A stretch of 64,000 nucleotides of DNA from Dechloromonas sp. H13 (GCF_009469615.1 NZ_SSXX01000009.1:1-64000), one strand, 5' to 3'. Counted from the stretch's first letter, positions 8,594 to 17,996 are shown. The notes: generated by a model not told the origin, from the sequence alone. A program made the numbers and translations.

Positions 8594-9603
8594 GCTGCCT
8601 CCTTCATCTTGCGTTGCTGTTGCTTGCGGGCGTGGGCCAGCGCGGCGTCGCGCACCCACTCACCATCGTTATAGGCCTTGACGCGGGTCGCCAGGCGTTC
8701 CTTGTTGCAGGGGCCGTTGCCATTGACGGTCTCCCAGAATTCGTTCCAGTCGATCTGGCCGTAGTCGTGGTGCTGGCGCTCCTCGTTCCACTTGAGGTCG
8801 GGGTCGGGCAGGGTGACGCCGAGCACCTTGGCCTGCGGCACGGTGGCATCGACGAACTTCTGGCGCAGGTCGTCGTTGCTGATGCGCTTGATGCCCCAGC
8901 GCATGCCTTGCGCGCTGTTCGGGCTGTCGGCGTCGGGCGGCCCGAACATGGCCAGGCACTTCCACCACCAGCGGTTGACGGCATCCTGGACCATCGCCTT
9001 CTGCTCGGCGGTGCCCTGCATCATCACCAGCAGGGCTTCGTAGCCCTGGCGCTGGTGGAAGGATTCCTCCTTGCACACGCGCACCATGGCGCGGGCGTAG
9101 GGGCCGTAGGAGCAGCGGCAGAGCGGGATCTGGTTCATGATCGCGGCGCCGTCGACCAGCCAGCCGATGACGCCGACGTCGGCCCAGGTCAGGGTCGGGT
9201 AGTTGAAGATCGAGCTGTACTTGGCGCGGCCGCTGTGCAGGCCTTCCAGCATCTGGTCGCGGCTGGTGCCCAGGGTTTCGGCGGCGGAATAGAGGTAGAG
9301 GCCATGGCCGCCCTCGTCCTGCACCTTGGCGATCAGGATCGCCTTGCGCTTGAGGCTGGGGGCGCGCGAAATCCAGTTGCCTTCCGGCAGCATGCCGACG
9401 ATCTCGCTGTGCGCGTGCTGGCTGATCTGGCGCACCAGCGTCCGGCGGTAGGCTTCCGGCATCCAGTCCTGCGGCTCGATGCGGCCGTCGGCGTCGATGC
9501 GGGCGTCGAAGGCAGCCTGCAGCGCCGGGTCTTCGGTGGACGGCGCCAGCGGCACGGTCTTGCCGCCGGGGGCGTCGGGGACATTGAACGACTGTGTGTA
9601 CAT
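8590..9603 (-). CDS. paaA: PaaA, catalytic diiron subunit of phenylacetyl-CoA 1,2-epoxidase
   Basis: This 337-residue protein has the carboxylate-bridged diiron motifs of Paa[21 protein letters not shown] (EXXH) and [16 protein letters not shown] (second EXXH), plus [19 protein letters not shown] near the C-terminus. It inserts one oxygen atom into the aromatic ring of phenylacetyl-CoA to give the 1,2-epoxide. It is first of the ABCDE block, 76 bp after the binding-protein gene, with a hairpin in that gap. Confidence 0.96.
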   Translation of the reverse strand: MYTQSFNVPDAPGGKTVPLAPSTEDPALQAAFDARIDADGRIEPQDWMPEAYRRTLVRQISQHAHSEIVGMLPEGNWISRAPSLKRKAILIAKVQDEGGHGLYLYSAAETLGTSRDQMLEGLHSGRAKYSSIFNYPTLTWADVGVIGWLVDGAAIMNQIPLCRCSYGPYARAMVRVCKEESFHQRQGYEALLVMMQGTAEQKAMVQDAVNRWWWKCLAMFGPPDADSPNSAQGMRWGIKRISNDDLRQKFVDATVPQAKVLGVTLPDPDLKWNEERQHHDYGQIDWNEFWETVNGNGPCNKERLATRVKAYNDGEWVRDAALAHARKQQQRKMKEAA

Positions 9604-9642
9604 GAGGTTCTCCTGGGGTATGTGTTATGTCTGGGCAACTGC

Positions 9643-9669
9643 CCGGGACGGCTTTGGCGGTCGTCCCGG
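9643..9669 (-). other. Intra-operon hairpin between livK-type gene and paaA
   Basis: An 8-bp perfect inverted repeat (CCGGGACG / CGTCCCGG, 11-base loop) sits between the binding-protein stop and the paaA start. In the transcript it could shield the 3' end of the upstream message, allowing higher binding-protein levels than the rest of the operon. That role is inference. Confidence 0.4.
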
Positions 9670-9679
9670 ACGAGGCTGC

Positions 9680-10825
9680 TTACTGGACGATGACCCAGTC
9701 GCCACCCTTGACTTCCAGCATGCGGAAGGCCGAGAGGTCGAGGCCCATGTGGTCGGTCGGCGACATGTTGAAGGTGCCGCTGGTGGCGACGAAGCCCTTG
9801 GTCGCTTCGAGCGCGTCGCGGACCTTGGACTTGTCGGTGGAATTGGCCCGTTTGATGGCGTCGACCGCAAGCATCAGGCCGTCGTAGGCATAGCCGCCGA
9901 AGGTCGACACGTCCTGCTTGTAGGCCGCCTTGTAAGCGTTTTCATAGGCCGTGACGACCGGCTTCTGGGGATCGTTGGCCGGCAGCTTGGTCGGGATCAA
10001 TTGCGCCGGGGAGGGCAGACGGACGCCTTCGGCGGCGGGACCGGCCAGCTTCAGGAATTCGTCGGAAGCGACGCCGTGCGATTGATACAGCGGCAGGGTG
10101 ATGCCAAGCTGCTTGTAGTTCTTGGTGACGATCGCCGGACCCTGGCCGAGACCGAAGACGAACACTGCCTGGACGCCCGGCGTGCCCTTGATCTTGGTCA
10201 GCTGCGGGCTCATGTCGGTGTCCTTGGGCCCGTAGGTTTCGTTGGCGACCAGCGTGATGCCGTACTTGGCGGCGACCGCCTCGGTTTCCTTCTTGCCGGA
10301 AGCGCCGAAGCCCGAGGTCTCGGAGAGGAGGGCGACCTTGGTGATGCCGCGCTTCTTCATGTCCTCGAAGACCTTCTCGGCGGCCATGCGGTCGGTGTGC
10401 GGGGTCTTGAAGACGTGCTTCTTGACCGGCTCGATGATGACCACGGCGCCGGCCAGCGAGATGAAGGGCGTGCCCGATTTCTCGGCCAGCGGCACCATCG
10501 ACATGGTCGAGCCGGTGGTGGTGCCGCCGACCAGGATGTCGACCTTGTCGTCGTCGATCAGGCGCTTGGCGAAGCCGTTGGCCTTGTTGGCATCGCTGCC
10601 GTCGTCGTAATGCACGAGCTGCAGCGGCCGGCCGATGACGCCGCCCTTCTTGTTGATGTCGTCGACGTACAGCTGCAGCGTCTTCAGCTCGGGGTCGCCG
10701 AGAAAGGCGGCGGGGCCGGTGACGGACAGCACGGAACCGATCTTGATCGGCTCGGCGGCGATGGCACCAAAGGCGCCAAGGACCAGGGCGGCACCGGCAA
10801 CCAGCTTCTTCATGCTTTGTTTCAT
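9680..10825 (-). CDS. Periplasmic Liv-type substrate-binding protein, probably for phenylacetate or a related aromatic acid
   Basis: This 381-residue protein starts at ATG 10825, behind GGAGGAG, with signal peptide MKQSMKKLVAGAALVLGAFG ending ...AIAAEP. It has the Peripla_BP_6 pattern: IKIGSVLSVTGPAAFLGDPE, VDILVGGTTTGSTMSMVPLAE and GFGASGKKETEAVAAKYGI. Such proteins deliver branched-chain amino acids or aromatic acids to LivHMGF ABC importers. It lies inside the paa catabolic operon between paaJ and paaA, while the matching permease and ATPase genes are in the divergent operon at 20.6-24.5 kb. This strongly suggests a dedicated aromatic acid uptake system. Confidence 0.85.
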   Translation of the reverse strand: MKQSMKKLVAGAALVLGAFGAIAAEPIKIGSVLSVTGPAAFLGDPELKTLQLYVDDINKKGGVIGRPLQLVHYDDGSDANKANGFAKRLIDDDKVDILVGGTTTGSTMSMVPLAEKSGTPFISLAGAVVIIEPVKKHVFKTPHTDRMAAEKVFEDMKKRGITKVALLSETSGFGASGKKETEAVAAKYGITLVANETYGPKDTDMSPQLTKIKGTPGVQAVFVFGLGQGPAIVTKNYKQLGITLPLYQSHGVASDEFLKLAGPAAEGVRLPSPAQLIPTKLPANDPQKPVVTAYENAYKAAYKQDVSTFGGYAYDGLMLAVDAIKRANSTDKSKVRDALEATKGFVATSGTFNMSPTDHMGLDLSAFRMLEVKGGDWVIVQ

Positions 10826-10853
10826 GGGTTTGTCTCCTCCGTTGGAAATTTTT

Positions 10854-12059
10854 TCAGACACGCTCGATCACCATCGCGATGCCCTGCCCGACACCGATGC
10901 ACATGGTGCACAGGGCGTAGCGGCCGCCACGGCGCTTGAGTTCGTAGGCGGCGGTGGTGACCAGCCGGGCGCCGCTCATGCCGAGCGGGTGGCCGAGCGC
11001 GATCGCGCCGCCGTTGGGATTCACGTGCGCTGCGTCGTCGGCCAGGCCGAGGTCGCGCAGCACCGCCAGCGCCTGTGCGGCGAAGGCTTCGTTGAGCTCG
11101 ATGACGTCCATCTGCGCCAGCGTCAGGCCGGTCTGCGCCAGCACCTTCTTCACTGCCGGGGCGGGGCCGAAGCCCATGATGCGCGGCGCGACGCCCGCCG
11201 TCGCCATGCCGACGACGCGCGCCAGCGGCTTGAGGCCGTATTTGCCGGCGGCGCCTTCCGAGGCGATCAGCAGCGCGCAGGCGCCGTCATTGACGCCGGA
11301 GGCGTTGCCGGCGGTGACCGTCAGCTCGGGGCCGTTGACGCCCTTAAGCCTGGCGAGTTGTTCGAGCGTGGTTTCCGGGCGCGGGTGTTCGTCGCGGTCG
11401 ACCACCTTGGGGTCGCCTTTTTTCTGCGCAATGACGACCGGCACCAGTTCGTCGGCGAAGCGGCCGGCGGCATCGGCGGCGCCCCAGCGCTGTTGCGAAC
11501 GGACGGCGAAGGCGTCCTGGTCGGCGCGGCTGATGTTGAAGTCGGCGGCGACGTTGTCCGCCGTCTGCGGCATCGAGTGGGTCTCGTACAGCTTCTTCAT
11601 CAGCGGGTTGATGAAGCGCCAGCCGATGGTCGTGTCGTAGATCGCCGCGCTGCGCGAGAAGGCGGATTCCGCCTTGCCCATGACGAAGGGGGCGCGCGAC
11701 ATGCTCTCGACGCCGCCGGCGATCATCAGCGAGGTTTCGCCGGACTTGATCGAGCGGGCGGCGAGGCCGACGGCATCCATGCCGGAGCCGCACAGGCGGT
11801 TGACGGTGGTGCCCGGCACCTCGATCGGCAGGCCGGCCAAGAGACCGGACATGCGGGCGACGTTGCGGTTATCTTCGCCGGCCTGGTTGGCGCAGCCGTA
11901 GATGATGTCGTCGACGGCGGTCCAGTCGACCTGCGGGTTGCGCTCCATCAGCGCCTTGAGCGGGATGGCGCCGAGGTCGTCGGCGCGCACGCCGGACAGC
12001 GCGCCGCCGTAGCGGCCGATCGGGGTGCGGATGGCGTCGCAGATATAGGCTTCAGTCAT
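10854..12059 (-). CDS. paaJ: PaaJ/PcaF-type 3-oxoadipyl-CoA thiolase
   Basis: This 401-residue thiolase has all active-site landmarks: NRLCGSGMDAVGLAARSI (acylated Cys near residue 90), AGGVESMSRAPFVMGK, GGAIALGHPLGMSGAR (His) and CTMCIGVGQGIAM (second Cys). Length and start (MTEAYICDAIRTPIGRYGG) fit the PcaF/PaaJ subfamily. It cleaves 3-oxoadipyl-CoA and 3-oxo-5,6-dehydrosuberyl-CoA. ATG 12059 is preferred (GGAAAG seven bases upstream) over the ATG two codons earlier. It is separated from paaK by a REP-like foldback. Confidence 0.87.
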   Translation of the reverse strand: MTEAYICDAIRTPIGRYGGALSGVRADDLGAIPLKALMERNPQVDWTAVDDIIYGCANQAGEDNRNVARMSGLLAGLPIEVPGTTVNRLCGSGMDAVGLAARSIKSGETSLMIAGGVESMSRAPFVMGKAESAFSRSAAIYDTTIGWRFINPLMKKLYETHSMPQTADNVAADFNISRADQDAFAVRSQQRWGAADAAGRFADELVPVVIAQKKGDPKVVDRDEHPRPETTLEQLARLKGVNGPELTVTAGNASGVNDGACALLIASEGAAGKYGLKPLARVVGMATAGVAPRIMGFGPAPAVKKVLAQTGLTLAQMDVIELNEAFAAQALAVLRDLGLADDAAHVNPNGGAIALGHPLGMSGARLVTTAAYELKRRGGRYALCTMCIGVGQGIAMVIERV

Positions 12060-12093
12060 TTTCATTCTTTCCGTAATTAGGCTGGCGTTCCTG

Positions 12094-12166
12094 AACCCTC
12101 CAGCCCCCCTTGTCAGGGGGGAGCTCAACCTCCCTCCCTTGACAAGGGGAGGGCCGGGGAGGGGTT
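12094..12166. repeat. REP/BIME-like compound foldback between paaK and paaJ
   Basis: Two nested hairpins lie in the 120-bp gap: CCCCCC-TTGTCA-GGGGGG (12104-12121) and CCCTCCCTT-GAC-AAGGGGAGGG (12132-12153). They are bracketed by AACCCTCC and GGAGGGGTT. The CCCTCCCTTGACAAGGGGAGGG type is common as a repetitive extragenic palindrome in proteobacteria. It may modulate mRNA stability inside the paa operon. Confidence 0.65.
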
Positions 12167-12179
12167 GTGGGTCTTCGCG

Positions 12180-13505
12180 CTAGTTCTGCGTCGGGCGTTC
12201 GTCGAGCACGCGCTTGGCCTTGCCGACCTGGGTACGCGGGATGGCCTCGAATTCCATGACGGTAATCATGGTCGACACGCCGATGATGGTCTTGATGCGG
12301 TGCTGCAGTTCCTTGCCGATCTGCTGGATCTCTGCGGGAGGCAGCTTGCCGGAGAGTTCGCGCTGGAGTTCGCAGCGAACTTCCAGGTTGTCCATGTGCC
12401 CGTCGCGGGTGACGACGACCTGGTAATTGCCGGCCAGGCGGGCGTCGCGCAGGATCTGTTCCTCGATCTGGGTCGGGAAGACATTGACGCCGCGGATGAT
12501 CAGCATGTCGTCCGAGCGACCGGTGATCTTGCCGATGCGGCGGAAGGAGCGGGCCGTCGGCGCCAGCAGGCGGGTCAGGTCGCGGGTGCGGTAGCGGATG
12601 ACCGGAAAGGCTTCCTTGGTCAGCGAGGTGAACACCAGCTCGCCTTCCTCGCCGTCGGGCAGGACTTCGCCGGTTTCCGGGTCGATGATTTCGGGGTAGA
12701 AATGGTCTTCCCAGATCACCGGGCCGTCCTTGGTCTCGATGCATTCGCAGGCGACGCCGGGGCCCATCACTTCGGTCAGGCCGTAGATGTCGATGGCGTC
12801 GATGCCGAGCTTCTTCTCGATCTCGTGGCGCATGCCTTCGCCCCACGGCTCGGCGCCGAAGATGCCGACATTCAACGAAATTTCGTCCGGCTTGATGCCC
12901 AGACGCTCGAATTCCTCGGCGATGACCAGCGAGTAGGAGGGGGTGACCATGATGATTTCCGGCTTGAAGTCCATGATCTGCTGGACCTGCTTTTCGGTTT
13001 GGCCGCCGGACATCGGCACGGCGACGCAACCGAGGCGCTCGGCACCGTAATGGGCGCCGAGGCCGCCGGTGAACATGCCGTAGCCGTAGGCGACATGGAC
13101 CATGTCGCCGGCGCGGCCGCCAGCGGCGCGGATCGAACGGGCGACGACATTGGCCCAGTTGTCGATGTCGTTCTTCGTGTAGCCAACGACGACCGATTTG
13201 CCGGTCGTGCCGCTGGAAGCGTGCAGGCGGGCCAGCTTGGTGCGCGGCACGGCAAACAGGCCGAACGGGTAGTTGTCGCGCAGGTCGAGCTTGGTCATGA
13301 AGGGGAACTTGCCGAGGTCGGCCAGGCACTTCAGGTCTTCGGGATGGACGCCCTTGGCCTCGCACTTGGCGCGGTAGGGGGCGACGTTGTCGTAGGTGTG
13401 GCGCACCGACCATTTGAGACGGTCGAGTTGCAGGGCGGAAATCTCGTCGCGGCTGGCGGTCTCGATCGGGTCGAGCTCGCCGGGCAGGGGCTTCTTGGCG
13501 GTCAT
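12180..13505 (-). CDS. paaK: PaaK, phenylacetate-CoA ligase
   Basis: This 441-residue AMP-forming ligase has the P-loop LHASSGTTGKSVVVGYT (about residues 96-112), YGLTEVMGPGVACEC, the hinge RDLTRLL/GKITGRSDDMLIIRG and C-terminal catalytic Lys region QVGKAKRV. It activates phenylacetate to phenylacetyl-CoA, the first committed step. ATG 13505 lies behind AGAGGAGA. It is placed between paaI and paaJ in the minus-strand operon. Confidence 0.95.
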   Translation of the reverse strand: MTAKKPLPGELDPIETASRDEISALQLDRLKWSVRHTYDNVAPYRAKCEAKGVHPEDLKCLADLGKFPFMTKLDLRDNYPFGLFAVPRTKLARLHASSGTTGKSVVVGYTKNDIDNWANVVARSIRAAGGRAGDMVHVAYGYGMFTGGLGAHYGAERLGCVAVPMSGGQTEKQVQQIMDFKPEIIMVTPSYSLVIAEEFERLGIKPDEISLNVGIFGAEPWGEGMRHEIEKKLGIDAIDIYGLTEVMGPGVACECIETKDGPVIWEDHFYPEIIDPETGEVLPDGEEGELVFTSLTKEAFPVIRYRTRDLTRLLAPTARSFRRIGKITGRSDDMLIIRGVNVFPTQIEEQILRDARLAGNYQVVVTRDGHMDNLEVRCELQRELSGKLPPAEIQQIGKELQHRIKTIIGVSTMITVMEFEAIPRTQVGKAKRVLDERPTQN

Positions 13506-13533
13506 GGTTTGTCTCCTCTGTTGTTGGTCTGGC

Positions 13534-13998
13534 TTAGTCGGCCTGTTGCAGTCCGGCGATGACTTCGCCATTGATGCGATAGCTTTTGCCCCGGAACAGG
13601 GCGATGGTCTTGCCGCCGGTGGTGCGCACGGTGATGTCGTAGACACCGGTGCGACCCGACGCGGATTGTTCGACGGCTTCGGCTTCCAGCGTCTCGCCTT
13701 CCTTGGCCGGGGCCAGGAAGTCGATATGGCAGGCCGAGGCCACCGTGTTCTTGTTGTAGCTGTTGCAGGCGTAGGCGAAGGCGGTGTCGGCCAGGCTGAA
13801 GATCATGCCGCCGTGGCAGATGTGGTGGCCGTTGACCATGTCGCCGCGCACCGTCATGGTCAGCAGCGACTTGCCCGGCTGGACGCGGACGATTTTCAGG
13901 CCGAGCGCCTGGGCGGCACGATCGCGGGAAAACATCGCTTCGGCGGTGGCTTCGGCCAAGGCTTGCGCTGCGGCCGGGGTGAGCTTGGGTTCAGTCAT
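13534..13998 (-). CDS. paaI: PaaI, hydroxyphenylacetyl-CoA thioesterase
   Basis: This 154-residue hotdog-fold protein contains the PaaI active-site signature NGHHICHGGMIFSLADTAFAYA (about residues 55-76; HGG loop and catalytic Asp) and the CoA-contacting SGRTGVYDITVRTTGGK. PaaI hydrolyses phenylacetyl-CoA and ring-hydroxylated derivatives, rescuing CoA from stalled intermediates. Its start overlaps the paaH 3' end by 8 bp. Confidence 0.93.
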   Translation of the reverse strand: MTEPKLTPAAAQALAEATAEAMFSRDRAAQALGLKIVRVQPGKSLLTMTVRGDMVNGHHICHGGMIFSLADTAFAYACNSYNKNTVASACHIDFLAPAKEGETLEAEAVEQSASGRTGVYDITVRTTGGKTIALFRGKSYRINGEVIAGLQQAD

Positions 13999-15520
13999 GG
14001 ATCTTCCTTGCGGCAAAGACGGCGCGCTGGAGCAGCGGCGAAATGCGGTAACGGTCCTCGCCGTAGCTGGTGCCGAGATTGGCCAGCACGTCGCGGATGG
14101 CGGCGATGCCGACCTGGTCGGCCCAGGCCAGCGGCCCCTGCGGGTAATTGACGCCGAGGCGCATCGCCTGGTCGGCGCCGGCTTCCGAGCAGACGCCCTG
14201 GTTGACGGCGTCGGCCGCCTCGTTGGCGAGCATGGCGACGGTGCGCATGACGGCGAGGCCGGGCACGTCGATGAAGCGCGAGACGGCGAAGCCGGCGGCC
14301 TGCAGCAGGCCGATGGCCGAAGCGACGGCGGCGGGTTCGCACTGCTCGGCGGCGGAGATGGCAAGGCGGGTGGCCTTGTCGTAGTCCAGGGCGAGGTCGA
14401 TCAGCACGGTGTTGGCGACGCCGGATTCGGCGGCGCGCTGGGTGGCGCTGCGCCCGTCGGTGACATAGAGGATGGCCCGGCCGATGTCGGCGATGCGGCC
14501 GTCGACCTCGGGGGCGCGGGTGAACGACAGGCCGCTGTGCTGCAGACGATCGGCCAGGGCGTCAGCTGCGGTCGACTCGCCAAAAACGGTGATTTTGCCG
14601 GCCGGCGTCTGGGCGGCTTCGGTCTGCGGCACCGGCTTGGCAGCACCTTCGCGGTAATCGTAGAAGCCACGGCCGGTTTTCTTGCCGTAGAAGCCGGCAT
14701 CGACCAGCTCCTGCTGGATCAGCGAGGGCAGGAAGCGCTGGTCGTTGTAGAAGGCGCGCCAGACGGAATTCGTCACCGCGAAATTGACGTCGTGGCCGAT
14801 CATGTCCATCAGCTCGAACGGTCCCATGCGGAAACCGCCGGCCTCGCGCATGACGGCGTCGATGGTGGCGTAATCGGCGGCGCCTTCCTGCGCCAGACGC
14901 AGGGCCTCGGCGTAGTAGGGGCGGGCGACGCGATTGACGATGAAACCGGGCGTCGACTTGGCATGCACCGGGGTCTTGCCCCAGGCGGCGGCGGTCGCGT
15001 ACAGGGTGTCGGCGACGCCTTTGTCGGTGGCGAGGCCGGAGACGATCTCGACCAGCGCCATCAGCGGTGCCGGGTTGAAGAAATGCAGGCCGGCGAGGCG
15101 TTCCGGGTGCTTGAGGGCGGCGCCGATGGCGGTCACCGAGATCGACGAGGTGTTGGTGCCGAAGATGCAGTCGGTGCCGACGATGGCTTCGAGGTCGGCG
15201 TAGAGCTTCTGCTTGGCTTCCAGGTTCTCGACGATGGCCTCGACGACCAGCGCCGCATCGGCGAGGTCGGCCAGGCTGCTGACCGGGATCAGGCGTTGCC
15301 CGGCCGCTTCGGCTGCTGCTGCGGTCAACTTGCCTTTTTCAGCCATTTTCGCGAACTGGGCGCGGATGCCGGCGACGGCTCGATTCGCCGCATCCGGGCG
15401 GGCGTCGAGCAGCTTGACCGGGTGGCCGGCGGCGGCCGCCACCTGGGCGATGCCGGCGCCCATGGCGCCGGTACCGACGACGGCGATGACTGCCTGCTGG
15501 GGAAGGGGGGTATGGCTCAC
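13991..15520 (-). CDS. paaH: PaaH, 3-hydroxyadipyl-CoA dehydrogenase
   Basis: This 509-residue protein has an N-terminal NAD-binding Rossmann motif (VVGTGAMGAGIAQVAAAAG), HFFNPAPLMALVEIV with the catalytic His, and two C-terminal 3HCDH domains (KSTPGFIVNRVARPYYAEAL and VNYPQGPLAWADQVG), the arrangement of PaaH/PaaC-type dehydrogenases. It oxidises 3-hydroxyadipyl-CoA to 3-oxoadipyl-CoA. The start is GTG at 15520, behind CGGAGAG that overlaps the paaG stop. A longer frame upstream is not used because it would overlap paaG. Confidence 0.92.
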   Translation of the reverse strand: MSHTPLPQQAVIAVVGTGAMGAGIAQVAAAAGHPVKLLDARPDAANRAVAGIRAQFAKMAEKGKLTAAAAEAAGQRLIPVSSLADLADAALVVEAIVENLEAKQKLYADLEAIVGTDCIFGTNTSSISVTAIGAALKHPERLAGLHFFNPAPLMALVEIVSGLATDKGVADTLYATAAAWGKTPVHAKSTPGFIVNRVARPYYAEALRLAQEGAADYATIDAVMREAGGFRMGPFELMDMIGHDVNFAVTNSVWRAFYNDQRFLPSLIQQELVDAGFYGKKTGRGFYDYREGAAKPVPQTEAAQTPAGKITVFGESTAADALADRLQHSGLSFTRAPEVDGRIADIGRAILYVTDGRSATQRAAESGVANTVLIDLALDYDKATRLAISAAEQCEPAAVASAIGLLQAAGFAVSRFIDVPGLAVMRTVAMLANEAADAVNQGVCSEAGADQAMRLGVNYPQGPLAWADQVGIAAIRDVLANLGTSYGEDRYRISPLLQRAVFAARKIHD

Positions 15521-15524
15521 GCGA

Positions 15525-16319
15525 TCACTCTCCGGTGAATTTCGGGGCGCGCTTTTCCATGAAGGCGGCGACGCCTTCGGCGTAGTCCGGGCTCCAGCCC
15601 AGCTCGCGCATGAAGCCGCCCTCGAAGGACAGTTGCTGTTCCAGCGTGTGGCCGGGGGCGGCGTGCATGGCCTGGCGGGTGCGGACCAGCGCCTTGGTCG
15701 GGGCGGTGGCGAGTTGCTGCGCCAGCGCGTCGACCTCGGCCGCGAAGTCGGCATCCTCGACGCATTGCCAGATCAGCCCCCAGTCGGCGGCCTTCTCGGC
15801 CGGCAGCTTGTCGGCGAGCAGGGCGAGGCCCATGGCGCGGGCCATGCCGACGCGCTGCGGCAGGAACCAGGTGCCGCCGGTATCCGGAATCAGGCCGATC
15901 TTGGAGAAGGCCTGCAGGAAGGAGGCGGATTTCGTGGCGATGACCAGGTCGCAGGCCAGCGCCACCGAGGCGCCGGCACCGGCGGCGATGCCGTTGACCG
16001 CGGCGATGGTCGGCACGCGCAGGTTCTGCAGGCGCATGACCAGCGGCTTGTAGCTGGCTTCGACGACGTTGCCGATGTCCGGCATCCTGCCGTCGACGGC
16101 GGCCATCGCCGGGTCGGCGAGGTCCTGGCCGGCGCTGAAGGCGCGGCCGGCGCCGGTCAGGACCAGGACGCGCACCGCCTTGTCTTCCTGGATGCGGTCG
16201 AGGGCGACGCGTAGCTCGGCGTGCATCGCGCCATTGAAGCTGTTCAGCTTGTCGGGACGGTTCAGCGTCAGGCGGGCGATGCCGGCGTCGACGGTGAAGG
16301 TGATGTTTTCGAAATTCAT
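15525..16319 (-). CDS. paaG: PaaG, 1,2-epoxyphenylacetyl-CoA isomerase (oxepin-CoA forming)
   Basis: This 264-residue crotonase has the PaaG pattern AFSAGQDLADPAM, VNGIAAGAGASVALACDL and GLIPDTGGTWFLPQRVGMAR. The Asp in IPDTGGTW is the catalytic residue of PaaG isomerases, replacing the Glu of ordinary hydratases. It converts the ring epoxide to oxepin-CoA. It lies 9 bp after paaN and its TGA falls in the ribosome site of paaH. Confidence 0.94.
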   Translation of the reverse strand: MNFENITFTVDAGIARLTLNRPDKLNSFNGAMHAELRVALDRIQEDKAVRVLVLTGAGRAFSAGQDLADPAMAAVDGRMPDIGNVVEASYKPLVMRLQNLRVPTIAAVNGIAAGAGASVALACDLVIATKSASFLQAFSKIGLIPDTGGTWFLPQRVGMARAMGLALLADKLPAEKAADWGLIWQCVEDADFAAEVDALAQQLATAPTKALVRTRQAMHAAPGHTLEQQLSFEGGFMRELGWSPDYAEGVAAFMEKRAPKFTGE

Positions 16320-16328
16320 GGCGTCAAC

Positions 16329-17996
16329 TCAGATGTGGTAGCGGCGCTGGACGACGACGAAGCGGTTGGCGACGAAGGCGGCGTCGGAATAGGAAGCGTT
16401 GGCGGCCGGGTTGCCGCCGGTGCCGTGGTAGTCGGAGTAGGCGGCCGACTGGTTGACGAAGACGCCGCCGGTCAGGTTGATCGACAGCGCGACCTTGGAA
16501 CGCATCGTGGCGGCGGTCATCGCGTCGATCACTTCCGGCTTGGTCGAGTAGATACCGGCGGTCAGCGCACCGTGGGTGCGGACGATGCGCTCGGACAGGG
16601 CGATGGCGGCGGCGGTGTCGGCGACCTTGACGATGAAGCTGATCGGGCCGAAACGCTCTTCCATGTAGGCGGCTTCGTCGGCGGCATCGCAGGCGAGCAG
16701 TACCGGCGTGCGCACTTCGGCTTGCGGGAATTCCGGATTTTCCAGTTTGGTCGAAGCCAGGATCACCTTGCCGAGGCGGCCGCTGTCGGCTTCGCCGATG
16801 CGCTTCAGGGTGTCGGCCGACTGCACGGCGCCGAGCACGGCGTGGGCGACTTCCGGCTTGGCCAGGAAGCCGGTGACGGCCTTGGCAAGATCGGCGCAGA
16901 CCTCGTCGTAGCTCTTGTGGCCGTCTTCCGTGTCGATGCCGCCGGCCGGCACGAACAGCGCCTGCGAAGTTGTGCACATCTGGCCGGAATAGAGCGCCAG
17001 CGTGAAGGCGAGGTTGCCGAGCATGCGCTTGTAGCTGTCGGTCGAGTCGATGACGATGTTGTTGACGCCGGCCAGTTCGGCATAGACGCGTGCCTGGCGG
17101 CAGTTATCGATCAACCACTGGCCGAAGACGTTGCCGCCGGTGAAGTCCACCGACTTGACGGCCGGATGGGTGACCAGGGCCTGCGTCGTCTCGCGCTTGG
17201 CGGCGACGCACAGCGTGACCAGGTTGGGGTCGATGCCGTTCTCGGCGAGCACGGCGCGGATAGTGCGCACGGTGATGGCGGCGGGCAGGATGGCGTTGCC
17301 GTGCGGCTTGACGATCACCGCGTTGCCGGTGGCCAGCGCCGCGAACAGGCCGGGGTAGGTGTTCCAGGTCGGGAAGGTGCCGCAGCCGACGACGACGGCG
17401 ACGCCTTGGCCGACGATCTCGAAGTGCTTCTTCATGACCAGCGGCGGATTCTTGCCCTGCGGCTTTTCCCAGGTCGTCTCGGCCGGCACGAACTTCATTT
17501 CGCGCCAGGCGTAGGCGACGGCCTCCAGGCCGCGGTCCTGGGCGTGCGGGGCGCCGGCCTGGAAGGCCATCATCCAGCCTTGGCCGGTGGTCATCATCAC
17601 CGCGTGGGCGATCTCGAAGCTCTGTTTGTTCAGGCGGTCGAGGATTTCCAGGCAGATGCCGGTACGGCCGTCGGCGCCGGCCTTCTGCCAGCCGCTCATG
17701 GCCTGCTGGCCGGCGGCGATCAGCGCTTCGTGGTCGCAGACGGGGTATTGCACAGCGAGGTCGATGCCGTAGGGCGACTGCTCGCCGGCCAGCCAGCCGC
17801 TCTGGCCCGGCTGCTCCAGCGCGAACTGCTGGCCGAGGTGGGCTGCGAAAGCCTTCTTGCCGTCGTCGGCCGCCGTTTCGCCGTAGGCCTTGGGGCTCGG
17901 CATCTCGTTAAAGGCCGACCAGTAACCACGGGTGTGGATGGCGTTGAGGGCGCCATCGAGCGTGGCGCGGTGTTTTTCCAGCAGGGGGTGGGACAT
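16329..17996 (-). CDS. paaN: PaaN/PaaZ-type aldehyde dehydrogenase of the phenylacetate ring-cleavage step
   Basis: This 555-residue aldehyde dehydrogenase has VGCGTFPTWNTYPGLFAALA, VDFTGGNVFGQWLI, AELAGVNNIVID and SGQMCTTSQALFVP with the catalytic Cys. It is the PaaN_2 subfamily: an ALDH domain with a long N-terminal region and no C-terminal MaoC-type hydratase domain. It should oxidise the open-chain semialdehyde to 3-oxo-5,6-dehydrosuberyl-CoA. The ring-opening hydrolase must be encoded elsewhere. First gene of the minus-strand paa operon; AAGGAGATAT precedes ATG 17996. Called paaZ in some Azoarcus annotations. Confidence 0.9.
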   Translation of the reverse strand: MSHPLLEKHRATLDGALNAIHTRGYWSAFNEMPSPKAYGETAADDGKKAFAAHLGQQFALEQPGQSGWLAGEQSPYGIDLAVQYPVCDHEALIAAGQQAMSGWQKAGADGRTGICLEILDRLNKQSFEIAHAVMMTTGQGWMMAFQAGAPHAQDRGLEAVAYAWREMKFVPAETTWEKPQGKNPPLVMKKHFEIVGQGVAVVVGCGTFPTWNTYPGLFAALATGNAVIVKPHGNAILPAAITVRTIRAVLAENGIDPNLVTLCVAAKRETTQALVTHPAVKSVDFTGGNVFGQWLIDNCRQARVYAELAGVNNIVIDSTDSYKRMLGNLAFTLALYSGQMCTTSQALFVPAGGIDTEDGHKSYDEVCADLAKAVTGFLAKPEVAHAVLGAVQSADTLKRIGEADSGRLGKVILASTKLENPEFPQAEVRTPVLLACDAADEAAYMEERFGPISFIVKVADTAAAIALSERIVRTHGALTAGIYSTKPEVIDAMTAATMRSKVALSINLTGGVFVNQSAAYSDYHGTGGNPAANASYSDAAFVANRFVVVQRRYHI

